Source: an uncultured Corynebacterium sp.
GTDB lineage: Bacteria; Actinomycetota; Actinomycetes; Mycobacteriales; Mycobacteriaceae
Assembly: GCA_943908385.1 (NCBI GenBank)
Contig: CALTTF010000051.1
Span: 1 to 12,723, forward strand
DNA length: 12,723 bases
Direction of reading: 5' to 3'
Each line of letters begins with the position of its first letter. Position 1 is the first letter of the stretch. Below, piece after piece: positions 1-7,090 of this stretch. The translations under genes were made by a program, and so were the position numbers. The notes beneath the pieces are model-generated. The model saw only the letters and a list, made by a program, of their open reading frames with translations, was not told where the DNA came from and did no database searches.

Positions 1-110
1 TCCAGGACAAGGACGTCGAGGAGCGCACCTTCGCCTACTGGGGCAAGGTCGACGCCGACCTCGAGCCGAAGCTCCGCGAGGTGCTGGCTGAGAAGCGCAA
101 GAACGCTTAA
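1..110 (+). CDS. C-terminal end of a probable catalase (partial)
   Basis: Only the last 35 codons are in the window; the reading frame begins at base 3 and ends with TAA at 108-110. The peptide contains ERTFAYWGKVDADLEPKL. It resembles the extreme C-terminus of monofunctional haem catalases, where an 'ER..xYW.NVD.DLG' pattern precedes a short charged tail. Catalase is a cytoplasmic enzyme that breaks down hydrogen peroxide. The assignment rests on this short match alone: no haem ligand or active-site residue is inside the window, so another family remains possible. The tail ends in a basic stretch (AEKRKNA). A strong terminator follows 55 bp after the stop, which fits the end of a transcription unit. 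Confidence 0.5.
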   Translation, partial: QDKDVEERTFAYWGKVDADLEPKLREVLAEKRKNA

Positions 111-164
111 GGCTTAAGATTCAAAGCTCAGCGCCAGCTGTACCAAGCTAGGCGCCGCGAAGGA

Positions 165-218
165 AGCCCCGCCGGGCCGCTGCCACGAAAGGCAGTGCCC
201 CGGCGGGGCTTTGTTTTT
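165..218 (+). terminator. Strong intrinsic terminator after the catalase-like gene
   Basis: A perfect 12-bp outer stem (165-176 with 199-210, AGCCCCGCCGGG against its complement) is continued by a 5-bp inner stem (180-184 with 191-195) around an ACGAAA loop. The T-rich run TTTGTTTTT follows at 210-218. This is a textbook rho-independent terminator for the + strand gene ending at 110. Read on the - strand the downstream side is only weakly U-rich, so it is less convincing as a terminator for transcripts arriving from the mnh operon. Confidence 0.9.
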
Positions 219-242
219 CCACGTCTTCGTCGAGACGACGCG

Positions 243-262
243 TGTATATTGCGGGATATACA
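243..262 (+). promoter_or_regulatory. Putative vapBC operator overlapping the -10 box
   Basis: TGTATAT (243-249) and ATATACA (256-262) form a perfect 7-bp inverted repeat with a 6-nt spacer. The left arm contains TATATT (245-250), which fits the corynebacterial -10 pattern TANANT and would place transcription start near 257. No clear -35 is seen. VapB antitoxins with AbrB-type DNA-binding domains are known to repress their own operons at similar AT-rich palindromes. Overlap of the repeat with the -10 would allow direct occlusion of RNA polymerase. The role is inferred; the symmetry is directly visible. Confidence 0.7.
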
Positions 263-280
263 GACGGGAAGGAGGGCATG

Positions 281-562
281 ATGACTCAGCGAATCGAAAC
301 TAGCGTTTTCAAGTCCGGAAACAGTCAGGCAGTACGCATTCCAAAAGCTTTTCGCTTTTCGACGAGTGCAGTCACTGTAGAGAGCGTCCCCGAAGGTCTG
401 CTCCTGCGTCCGAAAGAAGACACTGTTGCCGATACCCTCAGGCGCTTGCGGTCGTTTCAGGAAAAACACGGAATTGTCGGCGGCCTGCTCGAGGATGTTG
501 ACGATCTTCCACCTGAACCAGTCGTCGACTTCGACGAACCGCAGAGCCGGAAGCGTCCATGA
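281..562 (+). CDS. vapB: VapB-type antitoxin, SpoVT/AbrB family
   Basis: This 93-residue protein is the antitoxin partner of the downstream PIN-domain toxin. Residues 6-26 carry the AbrB/MazE-like swapped-hairpin signature (SVFKSGNSQAVRIPKAFRF), the part expected to bind DNA. The acidic, proline-containing C-terminal half (about 60-90) is expected to wrap the toxin. The ATG at 281 is preferred: the Shine-Dalgarno AAGGAGG at 269-275 lies 5 nt upstream, against only 2 nt for the ATG at 278. A GTG at 242 would put translation inside the operator. The stop codon overlaps the toxin start (ATGA, 559-562), the usual translational coupling in these modules. G+C is visibly lower than in flanking genes, suggesting horizontal acquisition. 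Autoregulation through the inverted repeat at 243-262 is likely. Confidence 0.88.
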   Translation: MTQRIETSVFKSGNSQAVRIPKAFRFSTSAVTVESVPEGLLLRPKEDTVADTLRRLRSFQEKHGIVGGLLEDVDDLPPEPVVDFDEPQSRKRP

Positions 563-960
563 AGTATCTGCTGGACACGAACGTGTGGATCGACCTGGAG
601 CGGGGCTCCGATGAACAGGTAATGAGCCGCTGTTCTGTTCTTCCGCTGAGCAGTATTTGCCTTTCGGAGATCGTGTTTGGCGAGTTGCTGTACGGCGCGA
701 AACGATCCCGTGAGCCCGAACTGGCGCAGAATTCAGTGGAAAACCTCGTGCACGGTTTTCCCCGAGTGGGCATCGATTCTGCTGTCGCTCAAGCGTATGC
801 GGAAATCAGGTCCTGTCTCGCTGCCAGAGGCGAGATCATTGGGGCCAACGACATGTGGATTGCAGCCCAAGCCAGGGCCTTCGGTCTCACACTTGTCACC
901 GCTAACGTGGATGAGTTTCAGAGGGTGCAGGGGGTGGAGGTGGAGGACTGGCGTCGATAG
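559..960 (+). CDS. vapC: VapC-type PIN-domain ribonuclease toxin
   Basis: This 133-residue protein has the usual length for a VapC toxin, a Mg2+-dependent endoribonuclease that cuts specific RNAs (often tRNA or rRNA) and is neutralised by VapB. The PIN acidic set is intact: D6 in LLDTNVWI, E42 in GELLYGA, D98 in IGANDMWIAA and N116 in VTANVDEF. The C-terminal VEVEDW also matches the family. It starts within the vapB stop codon (ATGA overlap), so the pair is translationally coupled. Its TAG stop lies three bases from the stop of mnhG, which converges from the other strand, leaving no room for a terminator between them. The RNA target cannot be read from the sequence. Nothing indicates inactivation. 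Confidence 0.9.
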   Translation: MKYLLDTNVWIDLERGSDEQVMSRCSVLPLSSICLSEIVFGELLYGAKRSREPELAQNSVENLVHGFPRVGIDSAVAQAYAEIRSCLAARGEIIGANDMWIAAQARAFGLTLVTANVDEFQRVQGVEVEDWRR

Positions 961-963
961 GCG

Positions 964-1311
964 TTAGTGCTTTTTCGCGCGCTCCTCGCGCAACAACGCG
1001 GCGCGCGGATCGACGACGGTGACGCCGTGGATCGCGCGACCCATGATGAACGAGCCGACGGAACCGACGATCCACACGCCCAAGATGGCGATGACGGCGC
1101 GGATGAAATCGCCCGCGTTGAAGCCCTCAGTCGCCCAATCCGCGGTGAGCTTGGCCAGGATGAGCGCCGGGAAGCCGATGCACACCAGCGGGCCGAGCAA
1201 ATTGACGCGGGTGAGCGCGTTGGGGGCGCGAAGCTGCAGGATGAGTGTGGCCACCGACATGAAAACGGCGAGGAACACGAAAACGAGAACGATGATCTGC
1301 CAGATAGCCAT
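964..1311 (-). CDS. mnhG: Mrp/Mnh antiporter subunit G
   Basis: This 115-residue membrane protein is the last gene of the antiporter operon. Three hydrophobic segments are visible (about 3-26, 38-55, 70-90), followed by a short basic tail. The region around residues 29-55 (APNALTRVNLLGP) corresponds to the 'LPDFYTRLHAATKADTLG' region typical of MrpG. MrpG is a small subunit required for assembly and activity of the complex. The start is the ATG at 1311, sharing one base with the mnhF stop (TAATG), with GAGGGGG about 8 nt upstream. The same frame stays open upstream inside mnhF, but that part is not membrane-like and is coding only in the mnhF frame. The stop faces vapC with a 3-bp gap and no terminator. 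Confidence 0.85.
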   Translation of the reverse strand: MAIWQIIVLVFVFLAVFMSVATLILQLRAPNALTRVNLLGPLVCIGFPALILAKLTADWATEGFNAGDFIRAVIAILGVWIVGSVGSFIMGRAIHGVTVVDPRAALLREERAKKH

Positions 1312-1577
1312 TAGCGGCGCCCCCTCGAGATGATGCGGGACATCGACAGCGTCGGGATCGCGCCGCAGACGATTGCCGCGAGAATGGCGATCTCGTAGCC
1401 GATGAAGGTGTCGTTGAACAGGGTCCAGATGAGGTAGAGGCAGACCATCGCGTAGAAGATGTAGTCCGCCATGACAGCTCTGGTGAGCTCGTCTTTCGAG
1501 CGCAGGATCGTCAGCAGGCCGACGACCATGCACACGGCCATGATGCCGATGCAGACGGTGAGGATCGTTTCAAACAT
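1311..1577 (-). CDS. mnhF: Mrp/Mnh antiporter subunit F
   Basis: This 88-residue protein has three predicted membrane helices (about 3-25, 36-54, 60-80), the normal size and layout for MrpF. The conserved polar patch before and within the second helix is present as DELTRAVMADYI. R33 and D38 line up with the 'DRVVALD' motif of the family, whose aspartate matters for Na+/H+ exchange. The ATG at 1577 lies two bases past the mnhE stop, with GAGGG about 7 nt upstream inside the end of mnhE. The gene overlaps mnhG by one base. Tight spacing implies one transcript and coupled translation with both neighbours. Confidence 0.88.
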   Translation of the reverse strand: MFETILTVCIGIMAVCMVVGLLTILRSKDELTRAVMADYIFYAMVCLYLIWTLFNDTFIGYEIAILAAIVCGAIPTLSMSRIISRGRR

Positions 1578-1579
1578 GG

Positions 1580-2107
1580 TTAGTCCCTCTCTTTCGCGGC
1601 GCGCTGGTTGCGCTCGGCACGCTCGGCGCGGCGCTTGCGGGCGCGGGCTCGTGCGCGGCGTTCGCGGCGGGCGTGGTCGGCGGCGTCGACGGGGTCGGCG
1701 GCATCGGGGTTGAGGCGATCGCGGAAGTCACGGTAGGGCTCCCACAACACCTGCTCGGGGTCGATCGGGGTGTTCTTGACGCGGGGGGCGATGTGCTCCT
1801 CCATGTCGGCGAGCCCGGCGACGATGTCTTCGGGGTTGGAGCCGAAGGCTGCCTGGACGAGCATGACGCGGGGTTTATCGCCGACGTTCTCGCGGAAACC
1901 GAAGGACAAGGTGGACGGGGTCGCGGTGATGGAGGTGGAGAACCAGAAGAGTTCCCAGTCGCCGTCGATACGCAGCGGGTAGTAGATGATGATGGGGTCG
2001 ATGCCGGAGTTCGGGCGCAGCGCGGCGAACGCGGTGCTGAACCCGGCGACGATGATCTCTTTGACGATCCAGAAGAAGTAGCCGATGCCGTGCAGGATGG
2101 TTTTCAT
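1580..2107 (-). CDS. mnhE: Mrp/Mnh antiporter subunit E with Arg-rich tail
   Basis: This 175-residue MrpE has an N-terminal hydrophobic part (about 1-30), here only about one to two helices. A soluble domain (about 35-130) follows, containing TSITATPSTLS, the 'ANSITLTPGT'-like family motif. MrpE supports assembly and stability of the antiporter. The ATG at 2107 shares one base with the mnhD stop (TAATG) and is preceded by AAGGGGG 6 nt upstream. Residues 143-175 form an extreme basic, Ala/Arg-rich tail (13 Arg in 33 residues, with Lys and Glu) beyond the usual MrpE domain. It is probably cytoplasmic and of unknown role. It does not look like a frameshift, because it runs to an ordinary stop just before mnhF. 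Confidence 0.85.
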   Translation of the reverse strand: MKTILHGIGYFFWIVKEIIVAGFSTAFAALRPNSGIDPIIIYYPLRIDGDWELFWFSTSITATPSTLSFGFRENVGDKPRVMLVQAAFGSNPEDIVAGLADMEEHIAPRVKNTPIDPEQVLWEPYRDFRDRLNPDAADPVDAADHARRERRARARARKRRAERAERNQRAAKERD

Positions 2108-3636
2108 TACTGGCCCCCTTGCAGGTTAGCGGTGTCGGGCACGCCGACAGGGTCGGGGCCGAGGACGGCGGTGGAGTAGGAGTCCACGTCCAAAAGCGCG
2201 TCGATGGAGTCCGTCGCCGCGCCCCACAGTGGGCCGGCGGCGAGGAACATCGCGAGCGAGATGAGCATCAAGCTTGCCGACGGCGCCAGCAACGCCCCAC
2301 GCACCTTCAGGTTCCCCGGGAATCGCTGCATCGGCTTGCCCCAGAAGACTTCCCTCCAGACGCGGAACATGGCGAGCATCGCGCCGAAGGACGCGATGAT
2401 GATCGCGGCGATGACGACCCACGAGCGGGCGTCACCGCCGCGGGCCGCCGCGAAGACGAGGGTGAGCTTGCCCCACAGACCGGAGAACGGCGGGAAGCCG
2501 ATGACGGAGAACGCGCCTGCCGCGAACACCCACGCGGCGAGCGGGTCGCGCCGCGCGAGGCCGGAGAGCTTCGAGATCGTGCCGGTTCCGTAGGTCTCCT
2601 CGATCGCGCCGGAGTTGAGGGTCAGCGCGCCGATGGTGATCATGTGGTGCAGCGTGTACATCAGGCCGGCGGCGAGCGCGTACCGCGGGTCTTCCTGCGT
2701 GAACGCGAGCATGACCAGGATGAACGGCATGCCGTTGACCATCTGGTAGCCGAGTACCTGGCGGATTGTGGATTCCGCGAGTCCGGCGTACGCGCCGACG
2801 AGCATGGAGACCACCATCACGGCGATGATCAGCCAGTTCCAGCGCGGGTCCATGTCGAAGATGACGACCCAGATGCGGAACAGCATGTACACCGCGACCT
2901 TTGTGTGCAGGCCGGAGAACAGGCCCATGACAGCAGCGCTTGTCGACGTGTACGTCCGCGGCAGCCACGTATGCAGCGGGAACACAGCGGCCTTCGCGCA
3001 CACGGCGACGACCACGATGCCCATCGCGACGGTGACGGGGCCGTTGCCGGCCGCCGCACCTTTCAGTGCACCGATATTGACTGCGCCGGTGACCGCGTAG
3101 ACGAAGCCGACACCGATGAGCAGGAAGGTCGATGCAGAGAGATTCACCAGGACGAAGAGACGCGCCGACTGGAGACGGTGGCGTGTGCCGGTCATGGCGA
3201 TCAGGCCGTAGGACGGCAGCAGCATGACCTCGATCATGACGAAGAAGTTGAACAGGTCGGCCGTGAGCAGTGCGCCGGAGACGCCGGTGAGCAGCACGAG
3301 TGACAGCGGGGTGTAGTACCGCGCATGGGTCTCACCGGAGATGATGGCGAACCAGTTGGAGATCAGGGCCACCAGCATCGTGGTGATGAGCATGATCGCG
3401 GAGAACTGGTCGCCGCCGAGCGCGATGCCGGCGCCGCCGGGGTAGAGGCCGATGACGTGGCCGATCGTTCCGTGCTCGGCGGTGTGGGCGTAGAGCCAGA
3501 TGCCGCCGGCCAGGTTGACGGCCGGGATGATCAGCCCCAGCGCGCTGTTGAGGGCGCGCCAGGGGGAGATCGCCGTGATCGCCGCGACAATGAGCGGCAG
3601 GGCGATGAAAACGGGGAGGAGTGCGTCGGGCGCCAT
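2107..3636 (-). CDS. mnhD: Mrp/Mnh antiporter subunit D
   Basis: This 509-residue polytopic protein (about 14 helices) belongs to the MrpD / NuoL-M-N proton-translocating family. Key charged residues are present: E136 in FFVMIEVMLLPSYGL, matching the essential Glu of MrpD, and K215 in VCAKAAVFPLHTWLP, followed by the conserved TYTSTSAAVMGLFSGLHTKVAVY segment with its second lysine. With MnhA it is expected to provide the ion-conducting half-channels for Na+/H+ exchange in the cytoplasmic membrane. The start at 3636 overlaps the mnhC stop by one base (TAATG) and has AAGGGGG about 10 nt upstream. The stop overlaps the mnhE start in the same way. Length is normal and no lesions are seen. Confidence 0.93.
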   Translation of the reverse strand: MAPDALLPVFIALPLIVAAITAISPWRALNSALGLIIPAVNLAGGIWLYAHTAEHGTIGHVIGLYPGGAGIALGGDQFSAIMLITTMLVALISNWFAIISGETHARYYTPLSLVLLTGVSGALLTADLFNFFVMIEVMLLPSYGLIAMTGTRHRLQSARLFVLVNLSASTFLLIGVGFVYAVTGAVNIGALKGAAAGNGPVTVAMGIVVVAVCAKAAVFPLHTWLPRTYTSTSAAVMGLFSGLHTKVAVYMLFRIWVVIFDMDPRWNWLIIAVMVVSMLVGAYAGLAESTIRQVLGYQMVNGMPFILVMLAFTQEDPRYALAAGLMYTLHHMITIGALTLNSGAIEETYGTGTISKLSGLARRDPLAAWVFAAGAFSVIGFPPFSGLWGKLTLVFAAARGGDARSWVVIAAIIIASFGAMLAMFRVWREVFWGKPMQRFPGNLKVRGALLAPSASLMLISLAMFLAAGPLWGAATDSIDALLDVDSYSTAVLGPDPVGVPDTANLQGGQ

Positions 3637-4025
3637 TAGCCGCGCACCCCCTTATGGGCCTTGCGGCCGGCGGTGGTGAGGGCGTCGGGGCCGAGCTTGG
3701 CTTCCTGTTCGGCGTCGAGAATATTGTCGATGGTGTCGTCGTCGCGCCCGAGTGCTGCCATGAGAAGCAGGATCGTCGTGGTGGCCATCGCGATCACAAT
3801 GGCTGTGAGGACGAATGCCTGGGGGAGCGGGTCCGCCATCTGGTCCATCGGGGTGGTGGAGGGGAATGCTTCCCCGCGCCATGCCCCGTTGCCGGCGGCC
3901 AGCAGCATCAAGTTGCCTGCGTGGCCGAGCAGCGACATGCCGAAGACGATGCGCACCATGCCGCGCTGCATGATCAGGTACACCGCCCCCGCGATGAGGA
4001 TTCCGACGGTAGCTGCGTAGATCAT
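3636..4025 (-). CDS. mnhC: Mrp/Mnh antiporter subunit C
   Basis: This 129-residue protein is homologous to NuoK of complex I. Three hydrophobic segments (about 2-20, 25-44, 70-92) and the hallmark DPLPQAFVLTAIVI (65-78) identify it as MrpC. The polar C-terminus (about 93-129) is probably cytoplasmic. The ATG at 4025 overlaps the mnhA stop in an ATGA arrangement and has GGAGG 6 nt upstream inside mnhA, so translation is coupled but can also initiate independently. It ends in a one-base overlap with mnhD. Confidence 0.92.
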   Translation of the reverse strand: MIYAATVGILIAGAVYLIMQRGMVRIVFGMSLLGHAGNLMLLAAGNGAWRGEAFPSTTPMDQMADPLPQAFVLTAIVIAMATTTILLLMAALGRDDDTIDNILDAEQEAKLGPDALTTAGRKAHKGVRG

Positions 4026-6970
4026 CGTGCGCCTCCGTTTTCCTTGTCGTTGGAGGGATTGCCGCGCGCACCGGAGATGATGGCGCGGGCGAGGTCCACC
4101 GGCTCGGATGCCGGGTTGATGGGCTGTGGGCGGGGGTCGACGGTCTGCTCGGAAGCGGCCGTGGTGGGGACATCTGGAAGCGGGTTCTCGTCGCTGCGGT
4201 GGTAGTCGAGCTGCTCGTGGTCCGCGCCGGGGCGCAGGTAGCCGCCCATGCCGTTGATGGCCATGGTGAGCATGCCGAGCACCGCGAGGTAGATGCCCGC
4301 GTCGAAAATGAGCGAGGTGGTCATGTGCTCCCCGGCGATCTCACCGTGGATGGCGTAGAGGAACCCGCCCTCGATGAAACCGATGAAGCCGGCCGTCAGC
4401 GCGACAATCACGCCCACACCCGCGAGATAGACCGGAGTCTTCTCGCCGACGGCGTTGACGTCCGAGCCCTGCGACAGGTAGCTGAGAACGAATGCGGTGG
4501 CCATGACCAGCGCCGCGATGAAGCCGCCGCCCGGGACAGTGTGGCCGCGGAAGAAAATCAGCACGGACAGCACCACGAGGATCGGGACGATCAGCTTGGT
4601 CACCTTGCGCAGCGGCAGGGTGTTCAGGCGGGACTGGCCGAACGGTGCGGGGCGGGTGCCCTCCTGGAAGTCGTGGCGCGGCACGGAGGTCGTCACGGCG
4701 GCGATGACCACGGCGGCCATGCCGAGGACGGAAAGCTCGCCCAAGGTATCGAAGCTACGGAACTCCACAAGAATCACCGCGACGATATTGTCGCCGCCGG
4801 TGAGCGGGCCCGTCTCGTTCAAGTACCACATGGCTAGCTCGGAGCGGTCCTGCCGGCCGGTCAGGGCGTAGACACCGGCGAACGCCACGACACCTGCCAC
4901 CGCTCCGAAGATGGCCGACAGCGTCTTGCGGCGCTTCGACACGTCCGGGAACAGGCGCGGCTGGTAGCGCAGCACCATCATGATCACCACGACGGTGAGC
5001 GCTTCCACCGTGAACTGCGTCAGCGCCACGTCCGGGGCGCCGAGCAGCAGCATCTGCAGGCTCACGCCGACGCCGGTGGTGCCCAGCAGCAATGCCGCCG
5101 TCATGCGCTTGGTGGTTGCTATCATGCCCACCACCGACACGACGATGATCAGAAGCGGCAGGAGATCCCAGTAATTGGTGAGGCCCTCGGTGCGCGGCGC
5201 CGGGACGACACCGTCCACACCGGTGGTGAAAAGCATCGTGGCAAGGCCCAGCGCCACAATGACACCGACCGGCCACTTCAGGTGGCGCGACGGATTGTAG
5301 GAATCGGCCATCGCGCCCGCAGCGCGCCCGATATCCGTCGAGCCGTTGACGATCATGCGCAGGATCTCGTTGCCGGTGTAGGGGAGAAGCATCTTGTTCT
5401 TCAGCGCCTCGTAGACGGGCTTGCGCACGAAGATGAACGCGATGCCCGCGACCAACACCAGCGCAGACACGATGAACGGCCACGTCACGCCATGCCACAG
5501 AGCCAGGTGCGACTCGAACGAGTCGTCCCCGGTGATGGAGTGGACGGCGCGGGTGACGGGGCCGTCGATAAGCGAAAGCCCGAAGACCACCGGGACCGAC
5601 ATGAGGCCCGGAACCGCGGCCGGCAGCCAGAGCGAGACGGGGGCTTCGTGGACGTCGCTCATGTCGCGTGTGCCGTCGATGAACGCGCCGAAGACGATCT
5701 TCGCGGAGTAGACGAATGTCAAGAACGCCGCGAGGCCGGCGAGGACGAGCAGGGGAGCGCCGTACGACGTCGAGTGGAACGCCTCCAGGATCGACTCCTT
5801 GGATATGAAACCGAACAGCGGCGGGACCGCGGCCATCGACGCAGCCGCGACGACGACCGACGCGAACGTGAACGGCATCTTGTCGTAAATCTTGCCCAGG
5901 CGGCGGATATCGCGGGTGCCCGTCTCGTGGTCGATGACGCCGATGAGCATGAACAGCGACGACTTGAACAGCGCGTGCGCCAGCGTGTGCACCAGAGCCG
6001 CCGCGAAGGCCGCCGGCGTGCCGACGCCCACCGCCGCCACGATCCACCCCAAGTGCGACACCGTCGAGTACGCGGTGAGGTGCTTCAGGTCCGTCTTGGT
6101 GATGGCGAACAGCGCCGACATCAGCGCGGTTCCCAGGCCGAACACGACCAGAATGACATTCCACGTCGGGTTCGTGCCGAAGATGGCGGAAAAACGCAGC
6201 AGCAGGTAGACACCCGCCTTGACCACCGCGGCCGCGTGCAGGAACGCCGAGACTGGCGTCGCCGCCGCCATTGCCTCCGGCAGCCAGAAGTGGAACGGGA
6301 ACTGCGCTGCCTTGGTGAAGCCGGAGAACGCGATCAGCACAGCCACGGTCGTGGTCAGCTGCGGGTTGTCAGCCCAGACATCGGACGCGAGGATGCCGTC
6401 GAGCTGCGTTGTGCCGGCGCTCACCGCCGCGACCGCGAGGCCCGCCAGCAGCGTCAGGCCGCCGAAGAACGTCAGCGCGAGCGTGCGGAACGAGCCCGCC
6501 TCGCCCGAGGAGCCGGAGCGCGCAATGAGCAAAAACGACGCGATGGACACGAGCTCCCAGCCGATGAACAGCACGACCACGTCGCCCGCCGTGACAAGCA
6601 GCAGCACCGACAGCGAGAACGCCGTCATGATCGTGTAGAAGCTCGTGTTGCCGTCGTTTTCCGGCAGGTACGCCGCGGAATACAGCATCACCATGCCGCC
6701 GATGCCGAGCGCGAGGAGCGCGAAGAACAGGCTCAGCCCGTCCGCGCGCATCCCGAGCTCCACGACGGTGCCCGGCCCGAGCAGGTCATTCGCCCAGGTA
6801 GTAGAGAACGCTGGTGTCGCGCCGTCCCGCGCGGCGTTCGCGAGAATGCCGGCCGCGACGAAGAACACCGGCCCGATCACCCACCCCGCCCGGCGGTCAA
6901 TTGCGCGCACCAACACGGGGGATAGCACCACTGTCGCGGCGACTAGCCCGAAGACCAAAAGAAGAGCCAT
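4022..6970 (-). CDS. mnhA: Mrp/Mnh antiporter subunit A fused to subunit B
   Basis: This 982-residue polytopic protein is the largest antiporter subunit. The N-terminal two thirds is a NuoL-type channel: E139 in GWELVSIASFLL, K220 in GFTKAAQFPFHFWLPEA and K251 in HAAAVVKAG are the charged residues expected of MrpA. An MbhD-like part (about 597-667, GAPDVALTQFTVEAL) and an MbhE-like part (about 670-765, EFRSFDTLGE) follow. Residues about 785-915 (FFRGHTVPGGGFIAAL) are a complete MrpB domain, which explains the lack of a separate mnhB. A polar tail follows. The ATG at 6970 is chosen because GGAG (6979-6976) lies 5 nt upstream and a TAAAAT -10 box (7008-7003) predicts transcription start near 6996. 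The alternative TTG at 7000 would then be outside the mRNA and has no Shine-Dalgarno. Confidence 0.93.
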   Translation of the reverse strand: MALLLVFGLVAATVVLSPVLVRAIDRRAGWVIGPVFFVAAGILANAARDGATPAFSTTWANDLLGPGTVVELGMRADGLSLFFALLALGIGGMVMLYSAAYLPENDGNTSFYTIMTAFSLSVLLLVTAGDVVVLFIGWELVSIASFLLIARSGSSGEAGSFRTLALTFFGGLTLLAGLAVAAVSAGTTQLDGILASDVWADNPQLTTTVAVLIAFSGFTKAAQFPFHFWLPEAMAAATPVSAFLHAAAVVKAGVYLLLRFSAIFGTNPTWNVILVVFGLGTALMSALFAITKTDLKHLTAYSTVSHLGWIVAAVGVGTPAAFAAALVHTLAHALFKSSLFMLIGVIDHETGTRDIRRLGKIYDKMPFTFASVVVAAASMAAVPPLFGFISKESILEAFHSTSYGAPLLVLAGLAAFLTFVYSAKIVFGAFIDGTRDMSDVHEAPVSLWLPAAVPGLMSVPVVFGLSLIDGPVTRAVHSITGDDSFESHLALWHGVTWPFIVSALVLVAGIAFIFVRKPVYEALKNKMLLPYTGNEILRMIVNGSTDIGRAAGAMADSYNPSRHLKWPVGVIVALGLATMLFTTGVDGVVPAPRTEGLTNYWDLLPLLIIVVSVVGMIATTKRMTAALLLGTTGVGVSLQMLLLGAPDVALTQFTVEALTVVVIMMVLRYQPRLFPDVSKRRKTLSAIFGAVAGVVAFAGVYALTGRQDRSELAMWYLNETGPLTGGDNIVAVILVEFRSFDTLGELSVLGMAAVVIAAVTTSVPRHDFQEGTRPAPFGQSRLNTLPLRKVTKLIVPILVVLSVLIFFRGHTVPGGGFIAALVMATAFVLSYLSQGSDVNAVGEKTPVYLAGVGVIVALTAGFIGFIEGGFLYAIHGEIAGEHMTTSLIFDAGIYLAVLGMLTMAINGMGGYLRPGADHEQLDYHRSDENPLPDVPTTAASEQTVDPRPQPINPASEPVDLARAIISGARGNPSNDKENGGAR

Positions 6971-7002
6971 CTGTGCTCCAGCCTGTGTAGCGGTTGGCAA
7001 AC

Positions 7003-7008
7003 ATTTTA
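7003..7008 (-). promoter_or_regulatory. Putative -10 box of the mnh operon promoter
   Basis: On the - strand TAAAAT (7008 to 7003) matches the corynebacterial TANANT -10 pattern and lies in a short A/T-rich patch. It predicts transcription start near 6996, giving a leader of about 26 nt that contains the GGAG used by mnhA. The expected -35 position (about 7031-7026, CTACGC) is poor, as is common in these bacteria. The whole operon mnhA-C-D-E-F-G could be driven from here, since no internal promoter-sized gap exists. Confidence 0.55.
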
Positions 7009-7035
7009 AGAATAACAGTAAAACAGCGTAGAGCT

Positions 7036-7060
7036 CACCGCGCGGTGTGTCACATACACA
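7036..7060. promoter_or_regulatory. Palindromes between divergent promoters, candidate operator
   Basis: CACCGCGCGGTG (7036-7047) is a perfect 12-bp palindrome. It runs directly into TGTGT-CACAT-ACACA (7046-7060), a 5+5 bp inverted repeat. Both sit between the predicted -10 boxes of mnhA (7003-7008) and of the gene starting at 7091, where a regulator could affect both directions. The second repeat loosely resembles CRP/GlxR-like sites (TGTGA-N6-TCACA), but spacing and bases deviate, so no regulator is assigned. Confidence 0.45.
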
Positions 7061-7077
7061 ACATTCGCCACAATCAT

Positions 7078-7083
7078 TACATT
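7078..7083 (+). promoter_or_regulatory. Putative -10 box for a leaderless transcript
   Basis: TACATT (7078-7083) fits TANANT, and the ATG at 7091 begins seven bases after it, exactly where transcription should start. No Shine-Dalgarno is visible upstream of that ATG. The gene at 7091 is therefore probably transcribed as a leaderless mRNA, a common arrangement in actinobacteria. Confidence 0.5.
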
Positions 7084-7090
7084 GCTCGGT

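Noticed and set aside
242..280. GTG start for VapB at 242
   Set aside because: It would place the start inside the operator and promoter, with the strong AAGGAGG inside the coding region. The AbrB-type domain begins properly from the ATG at 281.
219..966. Signs of an insertion sequence or integrase flanking vapBC
   Set aside because: No transposase, terminal inverted repeats or target duplication could be seen. The transfer idea rests only on base composition and position.
2119..3303. Long + strand open frame inside mnhD
   Set aside because: It is a low-complexity charged product antisense to a clearly conserved membrane subunit; a shadow of GC-rich coding.
5282..6925. Long + strand open frame inside mnhA
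   Set aside because: The product is Arg/Asp/His-rich with no domain, and the opposite strand encodes conserved antiporter motifs throughout.
6971..7000. Ten-residue N-terminal extension of MnhA from a TTG at 7000
   Set aside because: No Shine-Dalgarno precedes the TTG, and the TAAAAT -10 box would start transcription downstream of it. GGAG lies correctly in front of the ATG at 6970.
7046..7060. A CRP/GlxR binding site
   Set aside because: The arms are TGTGT/ACACA with a 5-bp spacer, not TGTGA-N6-TCACA. Kept only as an unassigned inverted repeat.
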